Counted from the first letter of the stretch, positions 28,740 through 37,007 are shown. The stretch is 64,000 bases of DNA from Arthrobacter citreus (GCA_013200995.1 CP053688.1:558001-622000); one strand, 5' to 3'. Notes: generated by a model from the letters alone, not told the origin. Numbers and translations: made by a program.

Positions 28740-28916
28740 CTAAATTGGCTTACATGCGCCAAAACGTTCAAGTTCTTTAACTAATTCTCTATAATGTTGA
28801 ATAGTAACTTCACCATTAAGGTAATTTTGCTGTAAAAAGTCCATTAATTGATTAAAGTCAGTTGGTTCGAAACTTTTTGATGAAATAAACTTGTTCTTTA
28901 ATTCTTGTAAAGTCAT
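28740..28916 (-). CDS. yppF: YppF-like small protein
   Basis: 58 residues; ATG behind GGAGGGG. Reads MTLQELKNKFISSKSFEPTD, then NQLMDFLQQNYLNGEVTIQ, HYRELVKELERFGACKPI. The FLQ..Y..GEITI..YR.LVKELE..GA..P pattern is the YppF family (PF14178). Function unknown. It is on the strand opposite to yppG, whose start is 205 bases away. Confidence 0.85.
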   Translation of the reverse strand: MTLQELKNKFISSKSFEPTDFNQLMDFLQQNYLNGEVTIQHYRELVKELERFGACKPI

Positions 28917-29121
28917 TGTTACCCCTCCAACATTAAATTTAATTAACTTAACAACCTGCTATTCCTAAATAAAATGTATCATAAATATTTAAAATTTAAA
29001 TTTTTTTAAAAATTTAAACTTCCGACATAAAATGACAAAAGTTGCATAAATTTTAATAAGTAACAGAATAGGCATTTGTAACATATTAATAAAAGATAAT
29101 ACTAATAATGGGTGTGAGAAT

Positions 29122-29871
29122 ATGAGACAGAAAATGTTTCCTCCAAATCACTCAGATAACAGCTTTGAGTGGTTTAGAAACCAAAATCAAGTAGTTGATG
29201 AGAAGTTTAATTATCCAGAAATGAACCAATATACTAATGAAATTCAACGATACTATGGGAATACAATACAACCGTATTCACAAAATCCTACAATGAATAC
29301 ACAACTAACGCCAACAGCGCAAGCTCAAGCTCAAACACAAATGCAAGCAACGCCGATGATTGAACCTTTACCATACCAAGGACCATCAACACAACCTGGA
29401 AGTTCTGTTCAACAAGGTGAATATTCAGCTCCGCAAAATTTTACAATGCAGCAACCAACTGTACAATATAACCAAGGATATCAATATGATCCAAATTATT
29501 ATTCAACCATGCAAAATCAATATCCATACATGCCATTGAACCCTTCGCAATTCGGTAATCAAACAAACTATTATATGCACCCTCAAAGTCAACAATATTC
29601 AATGCCACCACAGAATGCTCAAATGAATCAACAAGGGCCATTTGCAACTCCCGCAATGTTTGCGCCTAGTACACCATATCCTACCCAACCAAAAAAGATC
29701 AATCAACAGAATAATGGTCAATCTTTTCAATTTTCATCAATCTTAAATCAGTTTAAAAATAATTCAGGTTCATATGATGTACCAAAAATGATGTCAACTG
29801 CAGGACAGATGATGAATACGATGAATCAAGTAGGTGGACTATTTAAACAAATTGGAGTTTTCTTCAAATAA
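29122..29871 (+). CDS. yppG: YppG-like spore-coat-type protein
   Basis: 249 residues, very rich in Gln, Asn, Pro, Tyr and Met through the first 200 residues (repeated QAQAQTQ, QYPYMP, QSQQYSMPPQ pieces). A conserved C-terminal domain follows: SFQFSSILNQFKNNSG, YDVPKMMSTAGQMMNT and QVGGLFKQIGVFFK. That C-terminus is the YppG-like family (PF14179). Such Gln/Tyr/Pro-rich proteins are common in spore coats; a coat role is inference. Confidence 0.82.
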   Translation: MRQKMFPPNHSDNSFEWFRNQNQVVDEKFNYPEMNQYTNEIQRYYGNTIQPYSQNPTMNTQLTPTAQAQAQTQMQATPMIEPLPYQGPSTQPGSSVQQGEYSAPQNFTMQQPTVQYNQGYQYDPNYYSTMQNQYPYMPLNPSQFGNQTNYYMHPQSQQYSMPPQNAQMNQQGPFATPAMFAPSTPYPTQPKKINQQNNGQSFQFSSILNQFKNNSGSYDVPKMMSTAGQMMNTMNQVGGLFKQIGVFFK

Positions 29872-29892
29872 AAAAAGCCAGAAATTAGACTG

Positions 29893-29955
29893 CACCCTTA
29901 AAGTAGATGTTGAAAAACCCAGAGTTGGCAACATTGATTTTAAGGGGTGTTTTTT
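29893..29955. repeat. Inverted-repeat element doubling as yppG terminator
   Basis: Arms CACCCTTAAAGTAGATGTTG (29893) and CAACATTGATTTTAAGGGGTG (29929) pair with a three-base mismatch, followed by TTTTTT. The left end TAGACTGCACCCTTAAAGTAGA resembles terminal repeats of IS3-family elements known to me, so it may be a remnant with both ends joined. Either way it can stop yppG transcripts. Confidence 0.6.
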
Positions 29956-30024
29956 ATGGCGAAAAAAGGTCAAAAGTTTCAAAAATATTTTAGACATCAA
30001 CAACTGGCTTCTTAAGTACGTAAA

Positions 30025-30065
30025 AAGGAGCTATTTCTCTAAAGAAATAACTCCGCTTTTTTTCA
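30025..30065. terminator. Second hairpin terminator after yppG
   Basis: GGAGCTATTTCT / AGAAATAACTCC stem with a short loop, AAAAA before it and GCTTTTTTT after it; convergent with the GntR gene. Confidence 0.85.
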
Positions 30066-30116
30066 TATCCACTTTTTGGGGTCTTGACCAAAACCTTGGC
30101 TTTTTTATTGTGTACT

Positions 30117-30845
30117 TTAGTCATTTCTCGATAAGGAATGTACAAGTTTATACCGATCTGCTCTATATACAGTTAATTCGAATTCTAAAACTTTACCACT
30201 TCTTAAAAAAGTTGTACGATAAATTGCTAGTACCGGACAATTTAATGGAATTTCTAATAGTGTTGCTTCCTCGTCAGTAGGCATTCTAGCTTGTATTGAT
30301 TGATCCGCATATTGAATAGGATCTGGAATATTAGCATGTACATAATCAAAAAATGATTTTTCTAAAACACTTTTGTTTAAGTTTGGTGCAATTTCACAAG
30401 ATACATATATACTTTCAATAGACATTGGAATTGAATCTGCAGATCGAACACGTTTAATAAAATAAATTGGATCATTTTCTTTTATTTTTAGATTGTTTGC
30501 TAATGCTTTATCTGACTTTAAGATTTCAAATTCAACAATACTACTACTCGGTTTTAAACCTCTTTCGACCATTTCCTCAGTATAACTATTTAGTCTACTA
30601 ATTTTTTTTTCAACTTTTTGGCGACTAACAAACGTTCCTTTACCTTTTTGCCTATAAACAATTCCTTCTTGAACTAAATTATTTAAAGCTTGACGAACTG
30701 TCATTCGGGAAATTTGAAATTGTTCAGAAAACTCTCTTTCTGACGGAATCAATTCATCAGCAGGGTATTCTCCTGAAGTAATTTTAGATTTTATGTATTC
30801 TAATAATTGATGATAAATTGGTATTGGAGAATTTTTGTTAATCAT
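30117..30845 (-). CDS. GntR family regulator with UTRA domain (HutC/NagR subfamily)
   Basis: 242 residues; ATG behind GAGGTG. Residues 8-75 are a GntR winged helix (IYHQLLEYIKSKITSGEYP, PSEREFSEQFQISRMTVRQALN, YRQKGKGTFV). Residues 90-240 are a UTRA effector domain ending in ELTVYRADRYKLVHSLSR, which is typical of NagR/YvoA (amino-sugar phosphate sensing). There are no nagA or nagB genes beside it, so the ligand and targets are open. In B. subtilis nothing equivalent lies between yppG and ypsA, so this is an insertion. Confidence 0.92.
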   Translation of the reverse strand: MINKNSPIPIYHQLLEYIKSKITSGEYPADELIPSEREFSEQFQISRMTVRQALNNLVQEGIVYRQKGKGTFVSRQKVEKKISRLNSYTEEMVERGLKPSSSIVEFEILKSDKALANNLKIKENDPIYFIKRVRSADSIPMSIESIYVSCEIAPNLNKSVLEKSFFDYVHANIPDPIQYADQSIQARMPTDEEATLLEIPLNCPVLAIYRTTFLRSGKVLEFELTVYRADRYKLVHSLSRND

Positions 30846-31507
30846 TTTTTACACCTCGTATTGCATTATCTATATTTTGATTATTTTAAAACGGTTTCAT
30901 TTATCATTTTAAAGGAATATATAGCATTCGGCAATTATTGTCTAATCTTAAGAAATGTCTGAAAATTTAAACTTTTAATCATTATTAATTTTATTGTTGT
31001 GAAATATGTTCAAACCTAATAAAATAAAAAAGTTGACATAAAAGTATATTTAAGATATTGGAGAGGATCATTTTGAACAAAATACTTTTTTTATTTTTTT
31101 TCACAATAACACTGACTTTAATTATTTTTACTAGTTTTAAACAAGCATTATATGTAATCTTATCATAAGGCGAATTTTTTCAAAAAGAAAAATGTTTAAA
31201 CAAGCTTATCTATAATAATATTCCTAACATACTAACTAATCTAAAGGGAATAAAATATCCTCTAAGATCGTCAATCAAATATTGAAATATTGATCTTATA
31301 TGTCTTAATAATTGATTTCCACTAAACGATGACTACTTGTAGTAAGCAAGATTAATATTAATTCCCTCAATATAATATCTGCATTTGAATAATTTTGAAT
31401 ATTATTTTAAATAAATGATTTTTGCGAGATAACTAATGTGCAAATTAATATTTAAGAAATTTAAATTTGAATTTAAACATGCCTATTTAATTTAATAAAA
31501 TTTACTT
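30846..31507. other. AT-rich gap upstream of gntR and ypsA
   Basis: It holds the gntR promoter side, one possible 31-residue hydrophobic peptide (31073-31168) and the terminator at 31508. From 31170 to 31500 I see neither a gene with a ribosome site nor a strong fold. Confidence 0.5.
31073..31168 (+). CDS. Possible small hydrophobic peptide
   Basis: 31 residues from a TTG with GGAGAGG seven bases before it: LNKILFLFFFTITLTLIIF then TSFKQALYVILS. One membrane helix with a positive N-terminus. A TTGACA box lies at 31033, though no clear -10 element stands at the right distance. It could be a membrane micropeptide, but the TTG start and AT-richness allow chance. Confidence 0.35.
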   Translation: MNKILFLFFFTITLTLIIFTSFKQALYVILS

Positions 31508-31543
31508 TTGGAAGAACTTTTTTAGTTCTTCCAATTATTTATT
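31508..31543 (+). terminator. Terminator upstream of ypsA
   Basis: TTGGAAGAAC / GTTCTTCCAA ten-pair stem, loop TTTTTTA, tail TTATTTATT, ending just before the ypsA ribosome site. It would isolate ypsA or act as an attenuator. Confidence 0.8.
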
Positions 31544-31553
31544 GTGAGGTAAA

Positions 31554-32120
31554 ATGAAGATACTACTAATATCAGGTTATAAATCATTTGAATTAGGAAT
31601 TTTTTCAAATAAACATGATGCAGTGAAGTACATAAAAAAAGCAATTAAAAATAAAATTCTTCTATTTATAGATGAGCTAGAGTGGATTATTATATCAGGG
31701 CAAATGGGTACTGAGTTATGGGCTGCTGAGGTAGTTTTTGAAATTCAAGATGATTATCCACATCTAAAATTAGGCATTTTTACACCTTATGAAGACCAAG
31801 AAAAAAAATGGAATGAAACTAATCAAGAATATTATAATGAAATCTTAATTGGGGCTGATCATGTAGACTCAATTTCCAGAAAGCCTTACGAATCGCCATT
31901 ACAATTAAAAGCGAAAAATGAATTTTTAGTAAGCAAAAGTGATGGTTGTATTTTATTTTACGATAATGAAAAAGAAGGAAGTCCTAAATATTTATATGAT
32001 TTAGCAAATAAGAAAAATGAACTATTCAATTATCCAATTGAAATGATTACTTTTGATGATTTACAAGTGATTGCAGAAGAAACATTTGAGAATGATGACA
32101 ATAATTATAGGGAAATATAG
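31554..32120 (+). CDS. ypsA: YpsA family protein (SLOG superfamily, DUF1273)
   Basis: 188 residues; ATG after GTGAGGT. Rossmann-like fold: MKILLISGYKSFELGIF with the GYK-type loop, a long helix, LEWIIISGQMGTELWAAEV with the glycine-rich nucleotide-binding GxxGxE loop, and LKLGIFTPYEDQEKKWNE. The family links to cell division and GpsB in B. subtilis and Staphylococcus, and gpsB is next here too. Ligand probably a nucleotide or NAD derivative (family inference). Confidence 0.92.
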   Translation: MKILLISGYKSFELGIFSNKHDAVKYIKKAIKNKILLFIDELEWIIISGQMGTELWAAEVVFEIQDDYPHLKLGIFTPYEDQEKKWNETNQEYYNEILIGADHVDSISRKPYESPLQLKAKNEFLVSKSDGCILFYDNEKEGSPKYLYDLANKKNELFNYPIEMITFDDLQVIAEETFENDDNNYREI

Positions 32121-32196
32121 AATAGATAATTGACAATTTATAAAGACTTTGAAAAAATAGAAGGTAAATATTTCTAAATGTTTTGGGGTGATAATA

Positions 32197-32502
32197 ATGG
32201 AATCAACAAAAATTAAGCTAAGTATAAAAGATATCCTAAATAAAGAGTTTAAAGTTTCAATGCGTGGATATAATCAAGAGGAAGTGGATCAATACTTAGA
32301 CACGGTCATTAAAGATTATGAATCGTTTCAAAATCAAATCGTAGCCCTACAACAAGAAAACGCAAAGTATAAAAAATTATTAGAGGACCAAAAAAACACA
32401 TCAACACCACCGCCTTCTCCTTTTAATAATACGAATACTGACGTTCTTAAAAGATTATCAAATTTGGAAAAGCATGTTTTTGGTAGTAAACTTTTCGAAT
32501 AA
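32197..32502 (+). CDS. gpsB: Cell division regulator GpsB
   Basis: 101 residues from the ATG at 32197 (GGGGTGAT before it). DivIVA-like N-terminal domain [28 protein letters not shown] with a coiled coil to about residue 65, then a Ser/Pro linker and a short C-terminal helix ([15 protein letters not shown]). It docks cell-wall synthases such as PonA, encoded in this window, during division and elongation. Confidence 0.95.
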   Translation: MESTKIKLSIKDILNKEFKVSMRGYNQEEVDQYLDTVIKDYESFQNQIVALQQENAKYKKLLEDQKNTSTPPPSPFNNTNTDVLKRLSNLEKHVFGSKLFE

Positions 32503-32532
32503 TTTCAACTAAATTTATATTTAAAGAAAACA

Positions 32533-32561
32533 TTGCAATCTCAAGTATAATTTACTATACT
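32533..32561 (+). promoter_or_regulatory. SigA-type promoter of rnpB
   Basis: TTGCAA (32533-32538), 17-base spacer, TATACT (32556-32561), with the predicted RNA start at about 32569. Confidence 0.85.
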
Positions 32562-32568
32562 AATAAAT

Positions 32569-32978
32569 GTTCGTTTCAATATGTTCGGGTAATCGCTGCA
32601 ACGCTTGACGTTGTTGAGGAAAGTCCATGCTCGCACAGTCCTGCGATGGCTGTAGTGTTCGTGCCTATCGAAGTCATAAGATAGGGTAGCTGTGATAACA
32701 GCTAACGGCAGGGAACGGACCTAAGTCCATTATGGATATGGTTCTACTACCTTTAAAGTGCCACAGTGACGTAGTCCTCGAAGAAATGAGAGGAGTGGAA
32801 CGCGGTAAACCCCACGAGCGAGAAACCCAAATTATGGTAGGGGAATCCTTTCAAAGGAATTGAACAGAGAAAGGGACAGATTATTCTGTAGATAGATGAT
32901 TACCACCTTGTAGTACGAGACGAGAGTCGCTTGAAGTACGAAAGGAACAGAACATGGCTTACAGAACATTTGAAATGA
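32569..32978 (+). ncRNA. rnpB: RNase P RNA, Bacillus type B
   Basis: About 410 bases. Universal blocks are present in order: TCGGGTAATCGCTGC, GAGGAAAGTCCATGCTCGCAC, TAGTGTTCGTGCCTA.CGAAGTCATAAG, the AGTGCCACAGTGACG, TGGAACGCGGTAAACCCC, GAGCGAGAAACCCAAAT, GGTAGGGGAA, CTGTAGATAGATGATT.CC and ACA..ACATGGCTTACAGAAC. It is the catalytic RNA that matures tRNA 5' ends. It lies between gpsB and rlmKL as in B. subtilis. Ends are estimated from the promoter and the terminator at 32989. Confidence 0.97.
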
Positions 32979-32988
32979 TGAAACTGTT

Positions 32989-33019
32989 TAAAAACTCTTC
33001 ATTTAATGGAGAGTTTTTT
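32989..33019 (+). terminator. Terminator of rnpB
   Basis: AAAACTCT / AGAGTTTT stem with TTTTTTG tail, just after the RNase P RNA. Confidence 0.82.
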
Positions 33020-33097
33020 GTAATTTTGAAGTTATTTGTCCATAATGAAAATAAAAAGAAAAGTTCATTCTATTTTTGAATGAGATAGGTGATAAAA

Positions 33098-34243
33098 TTG
33101 GCGAAATATACATTAATTGCTACTGCTGCAATGGGTATCGAAGCTTTAGTCGCTAGAGAAGTCAAAAGCTTAGGGTTTGAAGATGTAGTAGTTGAAAATG
33201 GTCGAGTATTATTTAAAGCAGATGAAAGTGGAATTGTTAAAGCGAATTTATGGCTTAGAACTGCTGACCGAGTTAAAATTCGTATTGGCGAATTTAAGGC
33301 AACTTCTTTTGATGAGTTATTTGAAAAAACAAAAGCATTGCCATGGCATACATTTATTCCAAGAAATGGTCAATTTCCAGTTACAGGAAAATCTCAAAAA
33401 TCGAAACTTTTTTCTGTTTCGGACTGCCAAGCAATTGTTAAAAAAGCGATTGTTGATAAATTAAAAGCGATACAAAATGTACAAGGTATGTTAATAGAAG
33501 ACGGACCATTATTCAGAGTTGAAGTTTCAATCTTAAAAGATATCGTAACATTAACGATTGATACGACTGGACGTGAAGGTTTACATAAACGAGGATATCG
33601 TGTAGATCAAGGTGAAGCACCATTAAAAGAAACACTAGCAGCTTCGTTAATTTTACTGACGAATTGGAATGCAGATTTACCTTTTGTTGATCCGTTCTGT
33701 GGTTCAGGTACAATTCCGATTGAAGCAGCGTTAATTGGTCAAAATATAGCGCCAGGATCGTTTAGAAGCTTTGCATCAGAAGATTGGCATTGGATTGGCA
33801 AAAAAAGATGGAATGAAGCAAGACAAGAAGCAGATGACTTAGCAAATTATGATCAAAAGCTTGAAATCATAGGATCCGATATTGACCATCGAATGATTAA
33901 TGTTTCAAAAGCAAATGCTGATGAAGTTGGATTATCCGACTCGATTTCATTTAAGCAAATGCAAGTAAGTGACTTTACAACGAGATTAGAATATGGATAT
34001 GTTGTAACAAATCCACCTTATGGTGAGCGATTGAATGACCGTCCATATGTAGAAAAGCTTTATTCGGATATGGGGAATGTATTTACGAAATTAGATACAT
34101 GGTCAACTTATGTATTAACTAGTCATGAAGGATTTGAACAATTTTACGGTAAACCAGCCACAAAAAAACGTAAACTATTTAATGGATTTATTAAAACGGA
34201 TTATTACCAATACTTTGGTAAAAGACCAAAACGTCAAGACTAG
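33098..34243 (+). CDS. ypsC: 23S rRNA methyltransferase of the RlmK/L type (YpsC)
   Basis: About 381 residues; likely start TTG at 33098 after GGTGAT (a GTG at 33089 overlaps that site). N-terminal ferredoxin-like and THUMP domains (to about 160) bind RNA; the C-terminal Rossmann methyltransferase has FVDPFCGSGTIPIEAALIG and the catalytic NPPYGERL of base N-methylases. Probably methylates guanine in 23S rRNA. It is the last syntenic core gene here. Confidence 0.93.
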   Translation: MAKYTLIATAAMGIEALVAREVKSLGFEDVVVENGRVLFKADESGIVKANLWLRTADRVKIRIGEFKATSFDELFEKTKALPWHTFIPRNGQFPVTGKSQKSKLFSVSDCQAIVKKAIVDKLKAIQNVQGMLIEDGPLFRVEVSILKDIVTLTIDTTGREGLHKRGYRVDQGEAPLKETLAASLILLTNWNADLPFVDPFCGSGTIPIEAALIGQNIAPGSFRSFASEDWHWIGKKRWNEARQEADDLANYDQKLEIIGSDIDHRMINVSKANADEVGLSDSISFKQMQVSDFTTRLEYGYVVTNPPYGERLNDRPYVEKLYSDMGNVFTKLDTWSTYVLTSHEGFEQFYGKPATKKRKLFNGFIKTDYYQYFGKRPKRQD

Positions 34244-34278
34244 AGCCACAAGGGTTTGAGGACATTTTAATACTGAGT

Positions 34279-34329
34279 GTTAATTGTTCCGACATTACTT
34301 AGATTATGAGTAATGTAGTGTTAATTAAC
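34279..34329. promoter_or_regulatory. Recombination-site-like inverted repeat before the recombinase
   Basis: Perfect 8-base arms ACATTACT (34292-34299) and AGTAATGT (34309-34316) around a 9-base spacer, nested in outer GTTAATT (34279) and AATTAAC (34323). The layout (short arms, 6-9 base centre, beside int) is that of tyrosine recombinase core sites; an operator is the alternative. Confidence 0.45.
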
Positions 34330-34377
34330 TATTTAAACTAGAGCTACATTTTTTCTCTTAAATAAAAGAGGAAGGAT

Positions 34378-35304
34378 GTGGCTTTTTTGCTTATTAGAGA
34401 AGCGATTAAACTTTTCATTGAAGATCGAGAATTTAAAAATTTATCTCCTTTTACTATTAAGACGTACAGAATTACATTAAATATTTTTTGTGATTACTGT
34501 GTCTCAAAAGGAATAGTAGAAATAGACAATATAAGTCCACAAATAACGAAAAGTTTTTTAATGTATTGTAAAAATGAATTAAACAACTTACCGACATCTA
34601 TAAACCAGAAACTACGAACACTTAAAGCTTTTATTAGATTTCTAACAGAAGAAGAATATCTGGAAAGTGATAAACCAGTTAAAAAAATAAAAAAAGTAAA
34701 AGAAATAGTTCAAATTGAAGTCTTGAGTGATGATCAAATAAATTCGATTTTGAAGCATTTGAAAAAGTTTAACTATCATGCGAATTCATTTGTTACATTT
34801 AGAAACCGTAAAATGTTTATTTTTCTTTTGTCCACGGGAGTTCGAAGAGGTGAGGTAGTTAACATTAAATGGAGTGATATAGACTTTGAAAACCAGGTAA
34901 TTCGTATTTACGGTAAGAAGCGAAGGGTTTCGAGTATACCGTTTACACTAAAATTAAAAAGAGAACTCTTAGAATATAAAGTTTTCCTTGAAGAGTTTTT
35001 AAAAGAAGATCCAGTGTATTTGTTTCCTTCAGGCAAGAACACTCAACTGACAGACGAAGCCGTGAGTAGCTTTTTCAAGATCCTGAAGAAGGAAATGAAC
35101 TTTGAAGGGGTAAGGTTGTCGGCGCACACAATACGCCATACATTCGCCCATAGGTGCCTTGTAGGTGGCATGGATGTAATGACTCTTAAATCGTTGCTTA
35201 ATCATGAAAATATTTCTGTTACGGAAAGGTATGTAGCTCTCTGGGGAACAGCATTGCGTGAACAGAACGATAAATTTAATCCTTTAAATAATATCGATAT
35301 TTAA
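34378..35304 (+). CDS. Tyrosine site-specific recombinase (Xer/integrase type)
   Basis: 308 residues from GTG, with AAAGAGG six bases before. N-terminal core-binding SAM-like domain (about 5-95) and C-terminal catalytic domain with all expected residues: Arg156 (STGVRRGEV), Lys180 (YGKKRR), His250-x-x-Arg253 (AHTIRHTF), His276 (LLNHENIS) and nucleophile Tyr285. It lacks the arm-binding domain of lambda-type integrases. It marks the left edge of the accessory region right after rlmKL and could be an island or prophage integrase; a role for the prophage 6 kb away is only inference. Confidence 0.92.
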   Translation: MAFLLIREAIKLFIEDREFKNLSPFTIKTYRITLNIFCDYCVSKGIVEIDNISPQITKSFLMYCKNELNNLPTSINQKLRTLKAFIRFLTEEEYLESDKPVKKIKKVKEIVQIEVLSDDQINSILKHLKKFNYHANSFVTFRNRKMFIFLLSTGVRRGEVVNIKWSDIDFENQVIRIYGKKRRVSSIPFTLKLKRELLEYKVFLEEFLKEDPVYLFPSGKNTQLTDEAVSSFFKILKKEMNFEGVRLSAHTIRHTFAHRCLVGGMDVMTLKSLLNHENISVTERYVALWGTALREQNDKFNPLNNIDI

Positions 35305-35331
35305 TAGGACAAGCTCTACATCAATTTAAAT

Positions 35332-35417
35332 AAAAAAAGACACCTACTGCAAATAGGTGTCCAACGAAGATTTATCTGATCCAACCGACTAAAATTGAAT
35401 AGAAAAATCCTTCTTGT
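35332..35417 (-). ncRNA. Candidate small RNA with own promoter and terminator
   Basis: On the minus strand a strong SigA-type promoter (35424-35453) would start an RNA at about 35417. It ends at a GACACCTA / TAGGTGTC hairpin (35339-35361) followed by seven T. The 85-base transcript has no convincing reading frame and stops 27 bases before it would run antisense to the recombinase 3' end. Candidate regulatory RNA, family unknown. Confidence 0.6.
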
Positions 35418-35423
35418 ACGTCT

Positions 35424-35453
35424 ATTATACCATTTTTCAAAAAATGTGGTCAA
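35424..35453 (-). promoter_or_regulatory. Minus-strand promoter of the candidate small RNA
   Basis: Read on the minus strand: TTGACC, 18-base spacer, TATAAT. One of the best promoter matches in the window. Confidence 0.7.
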
Positions 35454-35514
35454 TAGGCTTAGTTTTTTATTGTCTTTTTTAGAAATTGGAAGGTAGTGGA
35501 AAGCATAGCACACA

Positions 35515-35655
35515 CTATAACCGCCATATCCTTAGCTGAGGGGCTGCAGAGAGTCAGCGTTGACACAAACCAACCGTTTCCTTGTTTGCGGTGTGTCAAG
35601 TCTACGTGAGGACTACAAAAGGTCTGGTGGGTTATCTAGCATACTACGGTATGGG
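35515..35655. other. Unexplained structured, GC-richer stretch
   Basis: No reading frame, but several hairpins pack closely: GCTG..CAGC (35554), TTGACACA / TGTGTCAA (about 35571-35600, enclosing AAAC..GTTT), GTC..GAC (35601) and CATAC / GTATG (35640). Base composition is clearly above the surroundings. It may be a structured RNA or the remnant of an element; I cannot match it to a family. Confidence 0.4.
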
Positions 35656-35823
35656 TAAAACTGAAAATTGAATAGATCAAAGGTTCTTAAATTAATTTGT
35701 TATTGTTACAAATTCCCTTTTATTCAAGCATGTAGGATGGATATTACATGTAAAAAGTCAGTTGTAGCGAAAGCTAGTATTCAAACAAGGGCGACGGATT
35801 CCATAGTAAAACGACCGTTTCAG

Positions 35824-35871
35824 GAATACTTACTTATCTTATTTTTTAACTTTAAAATAAGGTAAGTATTC
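35824..35871. repeat. Long inverted repeat
   Basis: GAATACTTAC ... CTTATTTT pairs with AAAATAAG ... GTAAGTATTC, 18 pairs with one four-base bulge (TTAT). It lies between the structured stretch and the next gene; possibly a terminator or RNA stem. Confidence 0.6.
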
Positions 35872-35961
35872 TTGCTAGCCGTTGTCCATGCGTCACTCCC
35901 ATTTCAGTAATTTTGAAGATCTTAAAGTCAAGTGGAAATTATTAAATTTGAGGTGGAAAAC

Positions 35962-36234
35962 ATGAAAAAAGAGAAAAAAGTAAACGAAGACGAAAAGAAA
36001 TATGGAGAGATAATAGAAGGGGACTATGGCTATGATGAGTTTACAGGACAAAAAATTATAGGGAAAATTTATGGTAAGAATTTCGAAATTGATATTACTG
36101 AACAAAATGATCCACGAAAAGTTGTGTTTTCGGATGAACTTTATCGAGAATTGGCTAAGATAATGGTTCGAGATGGTATTAGATTTATCGATGGAGAATA
36201 TTATAGGGTAGTTGAAGATAAAGAAAATAAATAA
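35962..36234 (+). CDS. Hypothetical protein
   Basis: 90 residues from the ATG at 35962 behind GAGGTGG. Very charged N-terminus (KKEKKVNEDEKKYGEI), then a beta-rich part (GKIYGKNFEIDIT), and a helix-strand end (FSDELYRELAKIMVRDGIR, FIDGEYYRVVED). No family recognised; soluble. Accessory-region gene of its own transcription unit. Confidence 0.65.
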   Translation: MKKEKKVNEDEKKYGEIIEGDYGYDEFTGQKIIGKIYGKNFEIDITEQNDPRKVVFSDELYRELAKIMVRDGIRFIDGEYYRVVEDKENK

Positions 36235-36439
36235 GTTATATAAAAAGTAGGAACTAAATGGATTAAATTTCATTAAGATAGCTCTGTTATAGTTTGTTAA
36301 TTTTCTTATGCCGCTATATGGCAGTTTTGTTGTAATAATATAGTTTTTAATGTCTAAAAGTAATAGTGAAAAAATCCAAACAATAAACTATTAAAATAAT
36401 ATATTATATTAAGAAGTTTGTTGCCATTGCTACCACCAG

Positions 36440-36468
36440 AAAAAGAGAACTTGGTTCTCTTTTTTTTA
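36440..36468. terminator. Terminator-like hairpin
   Basis: AGAGAAC / GTTCTCT stem with a three-base loop, eight T on the right and AAA on the left. Confidence 0.7.
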
Positions 36469-36615
36469 TCGATAACAGTGTTTATTTGAACTAAATTAAT
36501 TTGTTTATTATTTAAAGATGTATAACCAGAGCAATTAAAATTAATTTTCATATAATAATTGTATATATTAACAATTATTTTTTTTTCAATTATCACCTAT
36601 TATTCACCTATTTTT

Positions 36616-36652
36616 AGAGAAACTCCTTCTCCTGTGAGTTTCTCTCTTTTTG
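36616..36652 (+). terminator. Terminator-like hairpin
   Basis: AGAGAAACTC / GAGTTTCTCT perfect ten-pair stem, followed by CTTTTTG. Confidence 0.75.
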
Positions 36653-36704
36653 TGCCTTTTAAAACCTTGGTACATAAGGGGTTAATGAAATAAACTCAAT
36701 TACA

Positions 36705-36768
36705 TAAAAAAAGATAAGCCATTGATTCTGCCGAGAATGATGTAGAGGGTGGCAGATCTGACTTATCT
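36705..36768 (-). terminator. Nested minus-strand hairpin with T-run
   Basis: AGATAAG / CTTATCT outside and GATTCTGCC / GGCAGATC inside; read on the minus strand it ends in TTTTTTT. Confidence 0.65.
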
Positions 36769-36807
36769 ATACTAGTGTTTGTTTTATTAAAGAAATTATT
36801 CGATAAA

Positions 36808-36835
36808 TAAAAACTCCTGCCAGGAAGACAGGAGC
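36808..36835 (-). terminator. Minus-strand terminator-like hairpin
   Basis: CTCCTG / CAGGAG stem; on the minus strand followed by TTTTTATTT. Tandem with the hairpin at 36705, with no gene upstream except the GNAT gene start region's far side. Confidence 0.6.
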
Positions 36836-37007
36836 TGAGTGTACATAGGTCTTTGAGGTACTTTAGCGATTGGTTGTAAAAGAGACACGACCTATAATAA
36901 AGAGTATTTGTATTTAATGTATAAATTATTCGTTAAATTTTAGGAGAGGGGTAAATAATCTTTTTGTTTTAATGTTTAATTATCAAACGATAGAGAGTAA
37001 TGTAAAA

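Larger units (their letters stand above)
36235..37007. other. 770-base gap with four hairpins and no gene
   Basis: I see no gene with a ribosome site. Two plus-strand-type terminators (36440, 36616) and two minus-strand-type hairpins (36705, 36808) suggest that short untranslated transcripts start or end here. Confidence 0.5.

Noticed and set aside
29834..30280. 148-codon plus-strand frame overlapping yppG end and gntR
   Set aside because: Crosses two terminator hairpins and lies antisense to the clear GntR gene.
35668..35865. 65-codon plus-strand frame after the structured stretch
   Set aside because: TTG start without a ribosome site and runs through the 35824 inverted repeat.
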